A stretch of DNA of 39,499 nt from Erysipelotrichaceae bacterium (GTDB lineage Bacteria > Bacillota_I > Bacilli_A > Erysipelotrichales > Erysipelotrichaceae), in the NCBI GenBank assembly GCA_015058955.1, contig SVBJ01000016.1, positions 1 to 39,499 on the forward strand, given 5' to 3'. This document shows positions 16,947-25,627 of this stretch, piece by piece (positions within the stretch are counted from its first letter, which is position 1; the number at the start of each line of letters is the position of its first letter). The notes beneath the pieces were generated by a model. It worked only from the letters and a program-made list of their open reading frames with translations. It searched no databases and had not been told where the DNA came from. The position numbers and the translations under genes were made by a program.

Positions 16947-17026
16947 GCGAAAGCTGGATAGTTCCGCTGCCACAGGCTTGTAGGACATGAACTATTCCAT
17001 ATAATGCATGAAAGGAAGAGTTAGGC
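16947..17026 (+). promoter_or_regulatory. Structured rplS leader (L19 leader type)
   Basis: GGATAGTTC (16956-16964) pairs with GAACTATTCC (16989-16998), enclosing a C/G-rich loop region; the RBS GGAAGAG follows. Firmicutes rplS mRNAs carry a known L19 leader, thought to be autoregulatory, with a GATAGTTC-type closing stem. Assignment by position and pairing. Confidence 0.65.
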
Positions 17027-17374
17027 ATGAATTTAAATTTAGTTAAGGAAATTACCAAGAGCCAGATGCGTAACGATGTTCCTGATCTGCGTACAGGCTG
17101 CACAGCCAGAGTACATGTTAAGATCCAGGAAGGCGACAAGACCCGTATTCAGGTTTATGAAGGCGTCGTTATCGGTATGACAGGCAGCGGTATCGCCAAG
17201 ACATTCACCGTACGTAAGATGTCAAGCGGTGTTGGTGTTGAAAGAACATTCCCAGTTCATTCACCAATCATCGAAAAGATCGAAGTAGTACGCTATGGTA
17301 AAGTCAGAAGAAGCAAGCTTTACTACTTACGTGGACGTTCAGGCAAGGCTAGCCGTATTGTTGAAAAGCGTTAG
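17027..17374 (+). CDS. rplS: 50S ribosomal protein L19
   Basis: 115 residues, the standard length. [16 protein letters not shown]-type core, [52 protein letters not shown] and the terminal [10 protein letters not shown] are characteristic of bL19, which sits at the 30S-50S interface. It has its own promoter and leader although it lies in the trmD cluster, and a terminator precedes lepB. Confidence 0.98.
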   Translation: MNLNLVKEITKSQMRNDVPDLRTGCTARVHVKIQEGDKTRIQVYEGVVIGMTGSGIAKTFTVRKMSSGVGVERTFPVHSPIIEKIEVVRYGKVRRSKLYYLRGRSGKASRIVEKR

Positions 17375-17378
17375 TTTA

Positions 17379-17414
17379 GAAGAGAGCTGGGGAAACCGGC
17401 TCTTCTTTGTTTTG
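17379..17414 (+). terminator. rplS terminator running into the lepB RBS
   Basis: GAAGAG...CTGG (17379-17390) pairs with CCGGCTCTTC (17397-17406), with a two-base bulge and one G-T pair, then TTTGTTTT. The T tract is followed immediately by GAGG of the lepB ribosome binding site. Confidence 0.75.
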
Positions 17415-17421
17415 AGGTAAT

Positions 17422-18012
17422 ATGACATTAAAGGACAGACTTAAGGACATCGCAGCAGTCATCATGCTGTGGCTGATGCTGATATGGGAAGACATCAAGG
17501 AAATCGCTACTACCGTGATAGTAACGGTTTTGGTGGTGCTGCTGATCAATACGTTCTTCTTCAAGTTCGTGGCAGTTTCCGGTACCAGCATGACACCGAC
17601 GGTTCCGGACAAGTCAATTGGATTTTCCAACATCATATCCCGCAAGCTTTCCGGCATTGACAGGTTTGACATCGTTGTCATCAATTCCCCATCCAGGGGC
17701 AAGAACCTGATCAAGAGAGTCATCGGACTGCCGGGTGAAACCATTTCCTATTCAGACGGCAAACTGTACGTTAACGATCAGCTGTACAGTGAAGACTTCC
17801 TGGATCCGGATTATGTGATTTCCCAGACCGGTGGGAAAAGGAACTTTACGGGGGACTTTACCGCTACCTTAGGCGAGGGAGAGTACTTCTGCATGGGCGA
17901 TAACCGCATGGTTTCCGCAGATTCCCGTGTTTACGGACCGTTTACGGAAGATGAGATCATCGCAACAGGTATTTTTGTCATATACCCGTTCTCCAGTTTC
18001 GGAGGCAGATAA
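17422..18012 (+). CDS. lepB: Signal peptidase I
   Basis: 196 residues. One N-terminal membrane segment (about residues 28-48), then the S26 serine-lysine protease domain: nucleophile Ser56 in SGTSMTPT, general base Lys98 in LIKRVIGLPGE, and box E GDNRMVSADSRVYGPF. It removes signal peptides from secreted proteins on the outer face of the membrane; likely substrates in this window include the amidase-domain and wall-binding proteins. Its position between rplS and rbgA is typical of Bacillota. Confidence 0.96.
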   Translation: MTLKDRLKDIAAVIMLWLMLIWEDIKEIATTVIVTVLVVLLINTFFFKFVAVSGTSMTPTVPDKSIGFSNIISRKLSGIDRFDIVVINSPSRGKNLIKRVIGLPGETISYSDGKLYVNDQLYSEDFLDPDYVISQTGGKRNFTGDFTATLGEGEYFCMGDNRMVSADSRVYGPFTEDEIIATGIFVIYPFSSFGGR

Positions 18013-18036
18013 AAAGGCCGTCACGACCTTTTTTTT
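18011..18036 (+). terminator. Terminator-like hairpin fused to the rbgA RBS
   Basis: AAAAAGG (18011-18017) pairs with CCTTTTT (18027-18033) across a 9-base loop and runs into eight T; the next bases are GGAG of the rbgA ribosome binding site. It begins inside the lepB stop codon. The stem is AT-rich, so efficiency may be partial. Confidence 0.6.
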
Positions 18037-18049
18037 GGAGAGTAATGAA

Positions 18050-18916
18050 ATGAGTGAAAACAGGACAAACATCAACTGGTATCCCGGTCACATGACCAAG
18101 GCCAGAAGAGAAATGGAAGAAAAGATCAGGCTGGTAGACATGGTAATAGAGCTGCGTGACGCACGCGCTCCTTTAAGCTCGGTCAATCCTGTCATTGCTC
18201 AGATCGTCGGCAGCATGCCGCGACTGATCGTCCTGGCCAAAAAGGACAGAGCTGACAGTGCGGTAACTGCCAGATGGGTTAAGAAGCTGGAAGGGGAAGG
18301 TGTCATGGTACTGGCACTGGATCTGATAAAGGATAATGTTGCCAAGGCCATTTCAGCTGCCTGTGAACAGCTTATGCGGGCCAAGATCGCCAAAGGCAAG
18401 GCCAGAGGTCTTAAGCATGTGGAGATCAAGGCCATGGTCGTGGGTATTCCCAATGTCGGCAAGAGCACGCTGATCAACAGCGTCTCCCGCAAGAAACGGG
18501 CTAAGACAGCTGATCATCCGGGTGTGACCCGTAATCTGACATGGATCAAGGTGTCACCGGATGTTGCCTTAATGGATACACCGGGAGTATTGTGGCCGAA
18601 GTTTGATGATCAGGCTACTGCCATCAAGCTGGCCTTATGCGGTTCCATCAAGGAAGACATTCTGCCGGTTGATGAAGTAACCAACTATGCTCTGAGCTAC
18701 CTCGCTGAGAAGTACCCGGAGTTACTGACAAAAAGATATGACATCAGGGACTTTTCAAGTCCGGATGTCATCATTGCCCAGATTGCGGATAACCGCCGCA
18801 CTCTGGATTATAATGGCAATCCTGATCTGGAAAAGGCTACGGGATTGCGGTTCAGGGAAATAAGAAATGGCGTGATAGGTGCCATAAGCTGGGAGATTCC
18901 TGATGAAAACAGCTAA
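18050..18916 (+). CDS. rbgA: Ribosome biogenesis GTPase RbgA (YlqF)
   Basis: 288 residues from ATG 18050 (RBS GGAGAG, 8 bases upstream); an in-frame extension further 5' runs through lepB and is not used. Circularly permuted GTPase: G4 KKDRAD (64-69) precedes G1 GIPNVGKST (132-140) and G3 DTPG (176-179); the N-terminal NWYPGHMTKARR is a signature. The C-terminal domain contacts the 50S subunit. RbgA drives a late step of 50S assembly (L16 incorporation). It overlaps rnhB by 14 bases. Confidence 0.96.
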   Translation: MSENRTNINWYPGHMTKARREMEEKIRLVDMVIELRDARAPLSSVNPVIAQIVGSMPRLIVLAKKDRADSAVTARWVKKLEGEGVMVLALDLIKDNVAKAISAACEQLMRAKIAKGKARGLKHVEIKAMVVGIPNVGKSTLINSVSRKKRAKTADHPGVTRNLTWIKVSPDVALMDTPGVLWPKFDDQATAIKLALCGSIKEDILPVDEVTNYALSYLAEKYPELLTKRYDIRDFSSPDVIIAQIADNRRTLDYNGNPDLEKATGLRFREIRNGVIGAISWEIPDENS

Positions 18917-19511
18917 TGAATATGAAAAGCTGGCCTGGGAAAAGGGCCTGACGGTAGTGGGAATTGACGAAGCCGGCCGTGGACCGCTGGCAGGACCGCT
19001 GGTAGTTGCCGGAGTTGTCTTTCCGGTGGGCTATGATTCGGGAGAGATCAATGATTCCAAACAGCTGACGGAAAAGAAACGCGAGCGGCTCTATGACATC
19101 ATCATAAGAGATGCCTTATTCTATCAGATCGAGATCGTGGAACCGGAAGAGATCGACAGGATCAACATTCTGGAAGCCGACCGAGCAGCCATGACGCGCA
19201 TTGCCCTGGCAGCACCGACTGACATTGTACTGACCGATGCCGTGGATCTTTATATTAAGAAAAATGTTACTTCTTTAATTAAAGGTGACACTCTGAGCTG
19301 TTCCATTGCCGCCGGCAGCATTCTCGCCAAGGTGACCAGGGACCGCCTGATGTATGAATATGACAAGCTGTATCCTGAATACGGCTTTGCCAAGCATAAG
19401 GGATACGGGACCAAAGCCCACATGGAAGCTTTGCGGAAATACGGGGCCTGTCCGATCCACCGCCGTTCATTCCGCCCGGTACTTGATACCCTGCAGGGAA
19501 CGCTGTTTTAG
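18903..19511 (+). CDS. rnhB: Ribonuclease HII
   Basis: 202 residues. Active-site motif VGIDEAGRGPLAGP (Asp22, Glu23) and further acidic residues in VLTDAVDL; SIAAGSILAKVTRDRLM and the C-terminal YGTKAHMEALRKYGACPIHRRSF are typical. It cuts RNA in RNA/DNA hybrids and starts removal of misincorporated ribonucleotides. It starts within the end of rbgA, the conserved order in Bacillota. Confidence 0.96.
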   Translation: MKTANEYEKLAWEKGLTVVGIDEAGRGPLAGPLVVAGVVFPVGYDSGEINDSKQLTEKKRERLYDIIIRDALFYQIEIVEPEEIDRINILEADRAAMTRIALAAPTDIVLTDAVDLYIKKNVTSLIKGDTLSCSIAAGSILAKVTRDRLMYEYDKLYPEYGFAKHKGYGTKAHMEALRKYGACPIHRRSFRPVLDTLQGTLF

Positions 19512-19518
19512 GAAAAGA

Positions 19519-19555
19519 CCGTTGTTCTCACTATTAGGTTAGTGAGAGGAAACGG
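19519..19555 (+). promoter_or_regulatory. Hairpin covering the dprA ribosome binding site
   Basis: TCTCACTA (19526-19533) pairs perfectly with TAGTGAGA (19540-19547); the outer CCGTT (19519-19523) pairs with AACGG (19551-19555). The right side includes the only Shine-Dalgarno-like sequence, GAGAGGA (19544-19550), before the dprA ATG at 19558. There is no T run, so it is not a terminator; reduced or conditional translation of dprA is the likely effect (inferred). Confidence 0.6.
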
Positions 19556-19557
19556 CA

Positions 19558-20256
19558 ATGAGAGAAAAACTGATCAGACTGGCCATCAGATATGATGGAG
19601 ACTATTTTAAAATAAGAGAGGCCTTAAAGAGGCAGGAAGATCCTGAGGAGATCCCCCTGCAGCAGGCCATAACGATAACAGATGAGGATTACCCCAGAGA
19701 ACTTCTGGAGCTTAAGTATCCTCCTTTTGTTTTGTTCTGGCAGGGGAATATGGAACTGCTGAAGAAAAGAAAGATTGCCATTGTGGGCAGCAGAGAAGCC
19801 TGTGAGTACGGGCTTAAGATGACTGCCGCAATTGCGAAAAAACTGTCCGGCAGGTATGTCATAGTTTCAGGAATGGCCAGGGGCATTGATGGGACTGCTC
19901 ACTGGAATTGCGCGGAAAGCATTGGAGTTCTGGGTAATGGACTTGATGTTTTCTATCCCAGATGTAATGATAAACTCTATAAGCGGATGGGTCAGCATGG
20001 CCTGCTGATAACGGAATATCCGGCTGGAACAAAACCTGACAGAAGGCACTTTCCGTTTCGCAACCGCATCATGGCAGCTCTGGGAGAAAAGCTGATAGTG
20101 ACCCAGACAGCACTGAAAAGCGGGACCATGCATACGGTTGATCAGGCCTTGGAATTAGGCAGAGAAATCTATGTGGTACCGTATCGCCGGGATGATCCGT
20201 GGGCTTTGGGATGCAACCGGCTGATCCGGCAGGGGGCCAATATAATTTTCCTGTGA
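19558..20256 (+). CDS. dprA: DNA-processing protein DprA, short form
   Basis: 232 residues. Rossmann-like DprA/Smf core: IAIVGSREACEYG, VSGMARGIDGTAHWNCA, GVLGNGLDVFYP, LLITEYPAG, FPFRNRIMAALGEKLIVTQ, SGTMHTVDQALELGREIYVVP. Only a brief N-terminal segment precedes the core, and the C-terminal winged-helix domain found in many DprA proteins is missing (usual lengths 280-370). DprA loads RecA on incoming single strands during transformation. It lies between rnhB and topA as in Bacillus. Its RBS is inside a hairpin. No other competence gene is in the window. Confidence 0.92.
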   Translation: MREKLIRLAIRYDGDYFKIREALKRQEDPEEIPLQQAITITDEDYPRELLELKYPPFVLFWQGNMELLKKRKIAIVGSREACEYGLKMTAAIAKKLSGRYVIVSGMARGIDGTAHWNCAESIGVLGNGLDVFYPRCNDKLYKRMGQHGLLITEYPAGTKPDRRHFPFRNRIMAALGEKLIVTQTALKSGTMHTVDQALELGREIYVVPYRRDDPWALGCNRLIRQGANIIFL

Positions 20257-20260
20257 TATA

Positions 20261-20289
20261 TTGACAAACACGGGGAAGCTGATTAAAAA
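20261..20289 (+). promoter_or_regulatory. topA promoter
   Basis: TTGACA (20261-20266), 17-base spacer, TAAAAA (20284-20289), in the 53-base gap between dprA and topA. The -35 is perfect and the -10 weak. Confidence 0.6.
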
Positions 20290-20309
20290 TATCTAAATGG
20301 AGATGCATT

Positions 20310-22331
20310 ATGAGTAAACTGGTTATAGTAGAATCGCCATCCAAGGCAAAAACGATAGAGAAGTACCTGGGTGCTGATTATCATGTCATATCGTCCAAGG
20401 GCCATATCAGAGATCTGGCTACCAATGGACATGAAGGACTTGGCATTGATATCAGAAACAATTTCAAACCTACCTACATCGATATCACAAACGATAAGAA
20501 ACCCAATGCCGCAGCCGTGATCAAGGAGCTGGGCAGGGAAATAAAGAAGGCTGATCAGGTCTATCTGGCAACCGACCCGGACCGTGAAGGGGAAGCCATT
20601 GCCTGGCACATAGCCGATCGTTTTAATCTGCCTCTGGACCAGAAAAACCGCATCGTTTTCAGTGAAATAACCAAACCGGTCGTTACTGCAGCCATCGCCA
20701 ATCCAAAACAGATAGACATGAAAATGGTTGATTCCCAGGAAACCAGAAGAATGTATGACCGCATCATCGGTTTCAAGCTTTCAACCCTTCTGCAGAGAAG
20801 AATTAATTCCAAGTCAGCCGGACGTGTGCAGTCAGTAGCCCTGAAGCTGATCGTTGACCGTGAAAAGGAAATTGCGGCTTTTGTCAGTGAGGAATACTGG
20901 ACCGTTGATGCCACTTTTACAAAGGATGGCAGTGAATTCACGGCTAATCTGGCTAAGATATCCGGCCGCAAGGCTGAAATCAAAAACGGAGAAAAGGCTG
21001 AAGAGATCAGACGGTTCTGCAGCGGTAATCCGTTTACCATTACCGACATCAAGGATGAAGTAAAGCAGAAGGCACCAAGACCTCCTTACATCACTTCAAC
21101 CCTGCAGCAGGATGCCATCAACAAGCTGGGATTCAGCGCTTCCAAGACGATGAGAATAGCTCAGACTCTTTATGAAGGCAAGGATGTCGGCAACGGCTTA
21201 ACCGGTCTAATCACCTACATGCGTACCGATTCTGTCAGAATGTCAGAGGTATTCATGGCTCAGGCCAGACAGTACATCATCGATAACTATGGCAAGGCGT
21301 ATACCGGATACTACCGCGGCAAGACCGCGGCCAACGCCCAGGATGCTCACGAGGCCATCAGACCTACCGACATCAATAACGATCCGGAAAAGATCAAATC
21401 CTATCTGACCAATGATGAATATAAGTTATACCGCATGATCTATTACCGTGCCCTGGCTGCCATGATGAAGAATTCCAAGTACCAGTCTCTGACGGTAAAA
21501 CTGGAAAACGGCAAGTATGAGTTTACGGCCAACGGTCGTAAGCAGCTCTTTGATGGTTATCTGAAGGTTTACGGTCAGTATGAAACTTCAGATGAAAAGT
21601 ATCTGCCGGCTTTGGAGATAAACGAAGTCATTAACAGTGAACATGTTGATTCCCGTCAGCACTTCACGGAACCGCCGTTAAGGTATTCCGAAGCCCGTCT
21701 GATCAAGACGATGGAAGATCTGGGAATCGGCAGACCAAGTACTTACGCTTCAACGCTGGAAACGATCATGGAGAGAGATTATGTGACCTTACGGGCTCCT
21801 AAGGGCTCCAAGACCAAGGTCTTTACTCCGACCAAGAGAGGAATACTGACATCGGACAAGCTGGATGAATTCTTCTCCACCATCATCAATACCAAATACA
21901 CGGCTGACATGGAAAAACAGCTCGATGACATCGCTGAAGGCAAGGAAGATCACATCAAGGCCGTCAGAGATTTCTATAACACCTTTGAACCGCTGGTTCA
22001 GAATGCCTACGTCAACATGAAGAGACCTGAACCGGAAAAGACCGGTGACAAGTGTCCGTTATGCGGAGGCGATCTGGTCATCAGGACCGGAAGCTGGGGT
22101 GAGTTCATCGGCTGTGCCAACTATCCAAGATGCAACTATACCAAGAACATTACCCAGGAGACCGGGGAAATGTGTCCTGAATGCGGTGCTCCGCTGGTAA
22201 AGAAGACCAACAGCAAGGGACAGAGCTTCATCGGCTGTTCAAACTATCCGAACTGCCGGTTCACCAAGCAGGATCCATCCGCACCGCGCCGTTATTACCG
22301 CAGAAAGAGAAACTATGGAAAGAGCAGTTAA
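20310..22331 (+). CDS. topA: DNA topoisomerase I
   Basis: 673 residues. Toprim domain at the N-terminus ([28 protein letters not shown] at 89-96), type IA core with the catalytic tyrosine Tyr303 in LITYMRTDS, and two C-terminal four-cysteine zinc fingers ([13 protein letters not shown]...CANYPRC and [13 protein letters not shown]...CSNYPNC, about residues 576-655). It relaxes negative supercoils. The end overlaps trmFO by 17 bases. RBS GGAG upstream of the ATG. Confidence 0.97.
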   Translation: MSKLVIVESPSKAKTIEKYLGADYHVISSKGHIRDLATNGHEGLGIDIRNNFKPTYIDITNDKKPNAAAVIKELGREIKKADQVYLATDPDREGEAIAWHIADRFNLPLDQKNRIVFSEITKPVVTAAIANPKQIDMKMVDSQETRRMYDRIIGFKLSTLLQRRINSKSAGRVQSVALKLIVDREKEIAAFVSEEYWTVDATFTKDGSEFTANLAKISGRKAEIKNGEKAEEIRRFCSGNPFTITDIKDEVKQKAPRPPYITSTLQQDAINKLGFSASKTMRIAQTLYEGKDVGNGLTGLITYMRTDSVRMSEVFMAQARQYIIDNYGKAYTGYYRGKTAANAQDAHEAIRPTDINNDPEKIKSYLTNDEYKLYRMIYYRALAAMMKNSKYQSLTVKLENGKYEFTANGRKQLFDGYLKVYGQYETSDEKYLPALEINEVINSEHVDSRQHFTEPPLRYSEARLIKTMEDLGIGRPSTYASTLETIMERDYVTLRAPKGSKTKVFTPTKRGILTSDKLDEFFSTIINTKYTADMEKQLDDIAEGKEDHIKAVRDFYNTFEPLVQNAYVNMKRPEPEKTGDKCPLCGGDLVIRTGSWGEFIGCANYPRCNYTKNITQETGEMCPECGAPLVKKTNSKGQSFIGCSNYPNCRFTKQDPSAPRRYYRRKRNYGKSS

Positions 22332-23607
22332 TGTCATTGGCGCCGGACTGGCGGGAAGTGAAGCAACCTGGCAGCTGATCCGCAAAGGATACAGAGTCAG
22401 GCTGTTTGAAATGCGCCCGCAGAAAAGCACGGGGGCTCATAAGACCGGAGAATTCTCTGAACTGGTCTGTTCCAACAGCTTACGCTCCAATGCCCTGACC
22501 AATGCGGTTGGATTACTGAAGCAGGAAATGAGGGAACTTGATTCCCTGATCATGAAAGCGGCAGATAAGCATGCCATCCCGGCCGGAAGCGCCTTAGCCG
22601 TAGACCGCGAAGGCTTTGCCAGAGAGATCACGGAGACCCTGAGAAATCATCCGCTGGTGGAAATCGTAAGCGAAGAAGTCACTTCCATACCGCAAGGACC
22701 GACCATCATAGCTACCGGACCTTTAACCAGCTCACCGCTGGCCAAGGCCATTAAGGAACTGCTGCAGGAAGATTCGTTCTATTTCTTTGATGCGGCTGCT
22801 CCAATCGTTACGAAAGAATCCATCAACATGGATATCGCATATTATAAGAGCCGTTACGACAAGGGTGATGCTGACTACATCAACTGCCCGATGACAAAAG
22901 AGCAGTTTGACGCCTTCTATGATGCCCTGATTAACGGGGAAACCGCTGAAGTCCACGACGTGGACAAGGAGATCTACTTTGAAGGCTGCATGCCGGTGGA
23001 GGTAATGGCCAAAAGAGGACCGCAGACTCTTACCTTCGGACCGCTTAAGCCGGTCGGACTGGAAAAGGACGGCCAGCGTCCTTATGCCGTGGTACAGTTA
23101 AGACAGGACAATGCTGTCGGTACCCTGTACAACATCGTGGGATTCCAGACCCATCTGAAGTGGGGAGAACAGAAAAGGATCTTCTCCATGATCCCGGGAC
23201 TGGAAAACTGTGAAATAGTAAGATACGGTGTCATGCACCGCAATACATACATCAATTCGCCGCGAGTTCTGCTGCCTACCTATCAGACCAGGATCAGAAG
23301 TGACCTGTTCTTTGCCGGGCAGATGACCGGGGTGGAAGGCTATTGTGAATCTGCTGCCAGCGGTCTGCTGGCGGGACACAACATGGCGCTGTTACTGGAA
23401 GGTAAAAAACCAGTGGTTCTGCCGGATACTACCATGATCGGGGCCATGGCTCATTATATCGTCAACGCTGATGACAGATACTTCCAGCCGATGAATGCCA
23501 ATTTCGGCATCTTCAATCTGGAACATTTCGTTCCGAAGAAGCGGCGCAAGGACGCCTACAGCGTTCAGGCTCTGGAAGTACTGAAGCAGTACAGTCAGGA
23601 GTGGTAG
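22315..23607 (+). CDS. trmFO: tRNA (uracil-54-C5)-methyltransferase, folate/FAD-dependent
   Basis: 430 residues. FAD-binding start [17 protein letters not shown], then [27 protein letters not shown] (family signature), and [22 protein letters not shown] near the C-terminus with the conserved cysteine. TrmFO makes m5U54 in the T loop using methylene-tetrahydrofolate and FADH2; it is the Gram-positive counterpart of TrmA. The start lies within topA, so translation is probably coupled; the next start follows its stop by one base. Order topA-trmFO-xerC is conserved in Bacillota. Confidence 0.96.
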   Translation: MERAVNVIGAGLAGSEATWQLIRKGYRVRLFEMRPQKSTGAHKTGEFSELVCSNSLRSNALTNAVGLLKQEMRELDSLIMKAADKHAIPAGSALAVDREGFAREITETLRNHPLVEIVSEEVTSIPQGPTIIATGPLTSSPLAKAIKELLQEDSFYFFDAAAPIVTKESINMDIAYYKSRYDKGDADYINCPMTKEQFDAFYDALINGETAEVHDVDKEIYFEGCMPVEVMAKRGPQTLTFGPLKPVGLEKDGQRPYAVVQLRQDNAVGTLYNIVGFQTHLKWGEQKRIFSMIPGLENCEIVRYGVMHRNTYINSPRVLLPTYQTRIRSDLFFAGQMTGVEGYCESAASGLLAGHNMALLLEGKKPVVLPDTTMIGAMAHYIVNADDRYFQPMNANFGIFNLEHFVPKKRRKDAYSVQALEVLKQYSQEW

Positions 23608-23608
23608 C

Positions 23609-24499
23609 ATGGAAGACTATCTGGAAGAGTTTCTGATCAATCTCAATACCGTCAATTCAGGCTCAGCGCATACCGCTGATTCCTATCGCCGTGACATAAA
23701 GCGCTTCATTGACTACTGCACGATTGAGGGATGTGAAAGCTTCAATGACGTTGACCGTACCGTGGTATTGGGCTTCATCAATTACCTGCGCATGGGAAAG
23801 AATGCTCTGTCAGACCGTTCTCTGGCCCGCAACCTGAGTTCCTTACGCTCATTCTACCGTTATTTAAATGCTTCCGGTTACGCTGACAGTAATCCTTTTG
23901 CGTCGGTCAAGTCGCCTAAGAAAACTGATAAGCTGCCGGATTTTCTTTATGAAGATGATGTTGACCGCTTTCTGGGCTGCTTTGACCTCAATGACGATCA
24001 GGAATATCGCAACCGTACGATGTTTGAAATGATGTATGGCTGCGGGCTGCGTGTTTCCGAGGTCGCCAACATGAAGATATCCGACCTGGATTTCGCCAAT
24101 GATGTGGTAACGATCGTGGGCAAGGGTTCCAAGGCCCGTATCGTACCGTTTTATCCTGTGATAAGGGAACTGCTGCAGAACTATCTGAAAGCCGTTCGTC
24201 CGCATTTTGTGGGTGAGCAGGAGCATGACTATGTCTTCGTCAATAACAGGGGAAGTAAACTGACCAGCAGGGGAATCGAATACATTCTGGATTCCTCAGT
24301 GCGTCAGCACGGTCTGATGATGAAGATCCATCCTCATGCCTTAAGGCATTCCTTTGCCACTCATTTGCTGGCAGCAGGGGTGGACATCAGGGTCGTGCAG
24401 GAACTGCTGGGCCATGCCAGACTGTCAACTACCCAGATATACACACATGTCTCAATGGAGCATCTCCGAGAGGCATATGATAAAGCTTTTGAAAAATAA
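23609..24499 (+). CDS. xerC: Tyrosine recombinase XerC (CodV-like)
   Basis: 296 residues. N-terminal SAM-like core-binding domain (about 1-90) and C-terminal catalytic domain with Arg148 (GCGLRVSEV), Lys173, His243 and Arg246 (HPHALRHSFATHLL), His269 (LLGHARLSTTQ) and the nucleophile Tyr278 (IYTHVS): all catalytic residues are present. Together with a partner it resolves chromosome dimers at dif. Its position after topA-trmFO marks it as the housekeeping recombinase and not a phage integrase; the clpQ/clpY/codY genes that follow in Bacillus are absent here, rpsB being next. Confidence 0.93.
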   Translation: MEDYLEEFLINLNTVNSGSAHTADSYRRDIKRFIDYCTIEGCESFNDVDRTVVLGFINYLRMGKNALSDRSLARNLSSLRSFYRYLNASGYADSNPFASVKSPKKTDKLPDFLYEDDVDRFLGCFDLNDDQEYRNRTMFEMMYGCGLRVSEVANMKISDLDFANDVVTIVGKGSKARIVPFYPVIRELLQNYLKAVRPHFVGEQEHDYVFVNNRGSKLTSRGIEYILDSSVRQHGLMMKIHPHALRHSFATHLLAAGVDIRVVQELLGHARLSTTQIYTHVSMEHLREAYDKAFEK

Positions 24500-24530
24500 A
24501 AAATATATGTGTACATGCACATATTTTTTA
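24498..24530 (+). terminator. xerC terminator
   Basis: ATATGTG (24505-24511) pairs with CACATAT (24518-24524), flanked by an A run that can extend the stem and followed by six T. Confidence 0.7.
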
Positions 24531-24539
24531 TGATATGAT
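24510..24539 (+). promoter_or_regulatory. rpsB promoter, partly inside the terminator
   Basis: TGTACA (24510-24515), 18-base spacer, TATGAT (24534-24539) with a TGn extension (TGATATGAT). The -35 lies in the loop side of the xerC terminator. Confidence 0.55.
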
Positions 24540-24545
24540 TTATAA

Positions 24546-24667
24546 GGCACTTTTTTATGTGCCATTACACACACCATGGATTCGGTAATCCGTGCATCAG
24601 ACCTGATTTGGTGTTATTACCGTTGGAAATGGTGGAGGAACAACGGAAAGAGAGGAAAAAAGAAAGA
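24546..24667 (+). promoter_or_regulatory. Structured rpsB leader (candidate S2 autoregulatory RNA)
   Basis: About 120 bases without a convincing gene contain several stems in series: GGCAC (24546-24550) with GTGCC (24559-24563); GGATT with AATCC; ATCAG with CTGAT; and CCGTTG (24620-24625) with CAACGG (24641-24646), the last enclosing a decoy-like GGTGGAGGAA about 35 bases before the true start. The real RBS is probably GAGAGGAAA further down. Such multi-stem leaders before rpsB are known in several bacterial groups; the exact class was not identified. Confidence 0.5.
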
Positions 24668-25627
24668 ATGTCAGTTGTTACAATGCGTAAGCTGTTAGAA
24701 GCAGGCGTACACTATGGCCATCAGACAAGAAGATGGGATCCAAAGCAGAAGCCAAACATCTATGCAGCAAAGAACGGAGTCCACATCATTGATTTGAACA
24801 AGACTCAGGAACAGATCGATGTTGCTTATGCAGCATTAAGAAGAATCGCCGAGAATGGCGGCAGAGTTCTGTTTGTCGGAACCAAGAAGCAGGCTCAGGC
24901 CATCGTCATGGAAGAAGCTCTGCGTTCAGGTTCATTCCACGTAACTCAGCGTTGGCTGGGCGGTACCTTAACTAACTACCGCACGATCCAGAAGCGTATC
25001 AGAAGATTACTGGAAATCGAACAGATGGAAGAAAACGGCGGATTCGACAACTATACCAAGAAGGAAGTTGCCGGTATCAACAAGGAAAAGGCCAGACTCG
25101 ATAACTTCTTAGGCGGTATCAAGGAAATGAAGAAGCTCCCTGATGCAGTATTCGTAGTAGATCCTAAGGAAGACTACAATGCCGTTCTGGAAGCCAGAAA
25201 GTTACACATTCCTGTCTTCGGTATCTGTGATACAAACTGTGACCCAGCTCTGGTTGACTATGCCATCGCCGGAAACGATGATGCAGTAAAGGCAATCAAG
25301 TTATTAGTCGGTGTCATGGCTGACGCCATCGTTGAAGCTAAGCAGGGTATCCTGGAATTTGCCTACACACCTGATGAGGGTGCTGAAGTTACAATGGAAG
25401 ACGTTATCGTTAACGTTCAGGAAGTTGCCGCTGAAAATGAAAGAAGAAGAAAGCAGCGTTTCGAAGAAAGAAAGCAGCAGAACAACCGCAACAATCAGCG
25501 TCGTTACAACAACAGAAGAAACGAACAGCCTAAGGCTGAAGAAGCCCCAGCAGGTGAGGCTCCAGTAGTTGCTGAAGCAGTACCGGCTGAAGAAAAAGTT
25601 GAAACCCAGGAGGAAACAAATGAGTAA
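24668..25627 (+). CDS. rpsB: 30S ribosomal protein S2 with long C-terminal tail
   Basis: 319 residues from ATG 24668 ([26 protein letters not shown], the standard S2 start); the frame is open further upstream but that part is leader. The S2 fold runs to about residue 250 (normal total about 240-255). Residues 257-319 are an extra low-complexity tail: first rich in Arg, Asn and Gln, then rich in Glu, Ala, Pro and Val. S2 binds late to the 30S neck, near S1's site. The stop overlaps tsf by 8 bases, so EF-Ts translation is coupled. Confidence 0.96.
   Translation: MSVVTMRKLLEAGVHYGHQTRRWDPKQKPNIYAAKNGVHIIDLNKTQEQIDVAYAALRRIAENGGRVLFVGTKKQAQAIVMEEALRSGSFHVTQRWLGGTLTNYRTIQKRIRRLLEIEQMEENGGFDNYTKKEVAGINKEKARLDNFLGGIKEMKKLPDAVFVVDPKEDYNAVLEARKLHIPVFGICDTNCDPALVDYAIAGNDDAVKAIKLLVGVMADAIVEAKQGILEFAYTPDEGAEVTMEDVIVNVQEVAAENERRRKQRFEERKQQNNRNNQRRYNNRRNEQPKAEEAPAGEAPVVAEAVPAEEKVETQEETNE

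Noticed and set aside
23609-24499. Phage or transposon integrase
   Set aside because: The tyrosine recombinase sits in the conserved topA-trmFO-xerC order with no att repeats or phage genes, so it is the housekeeping XerC.
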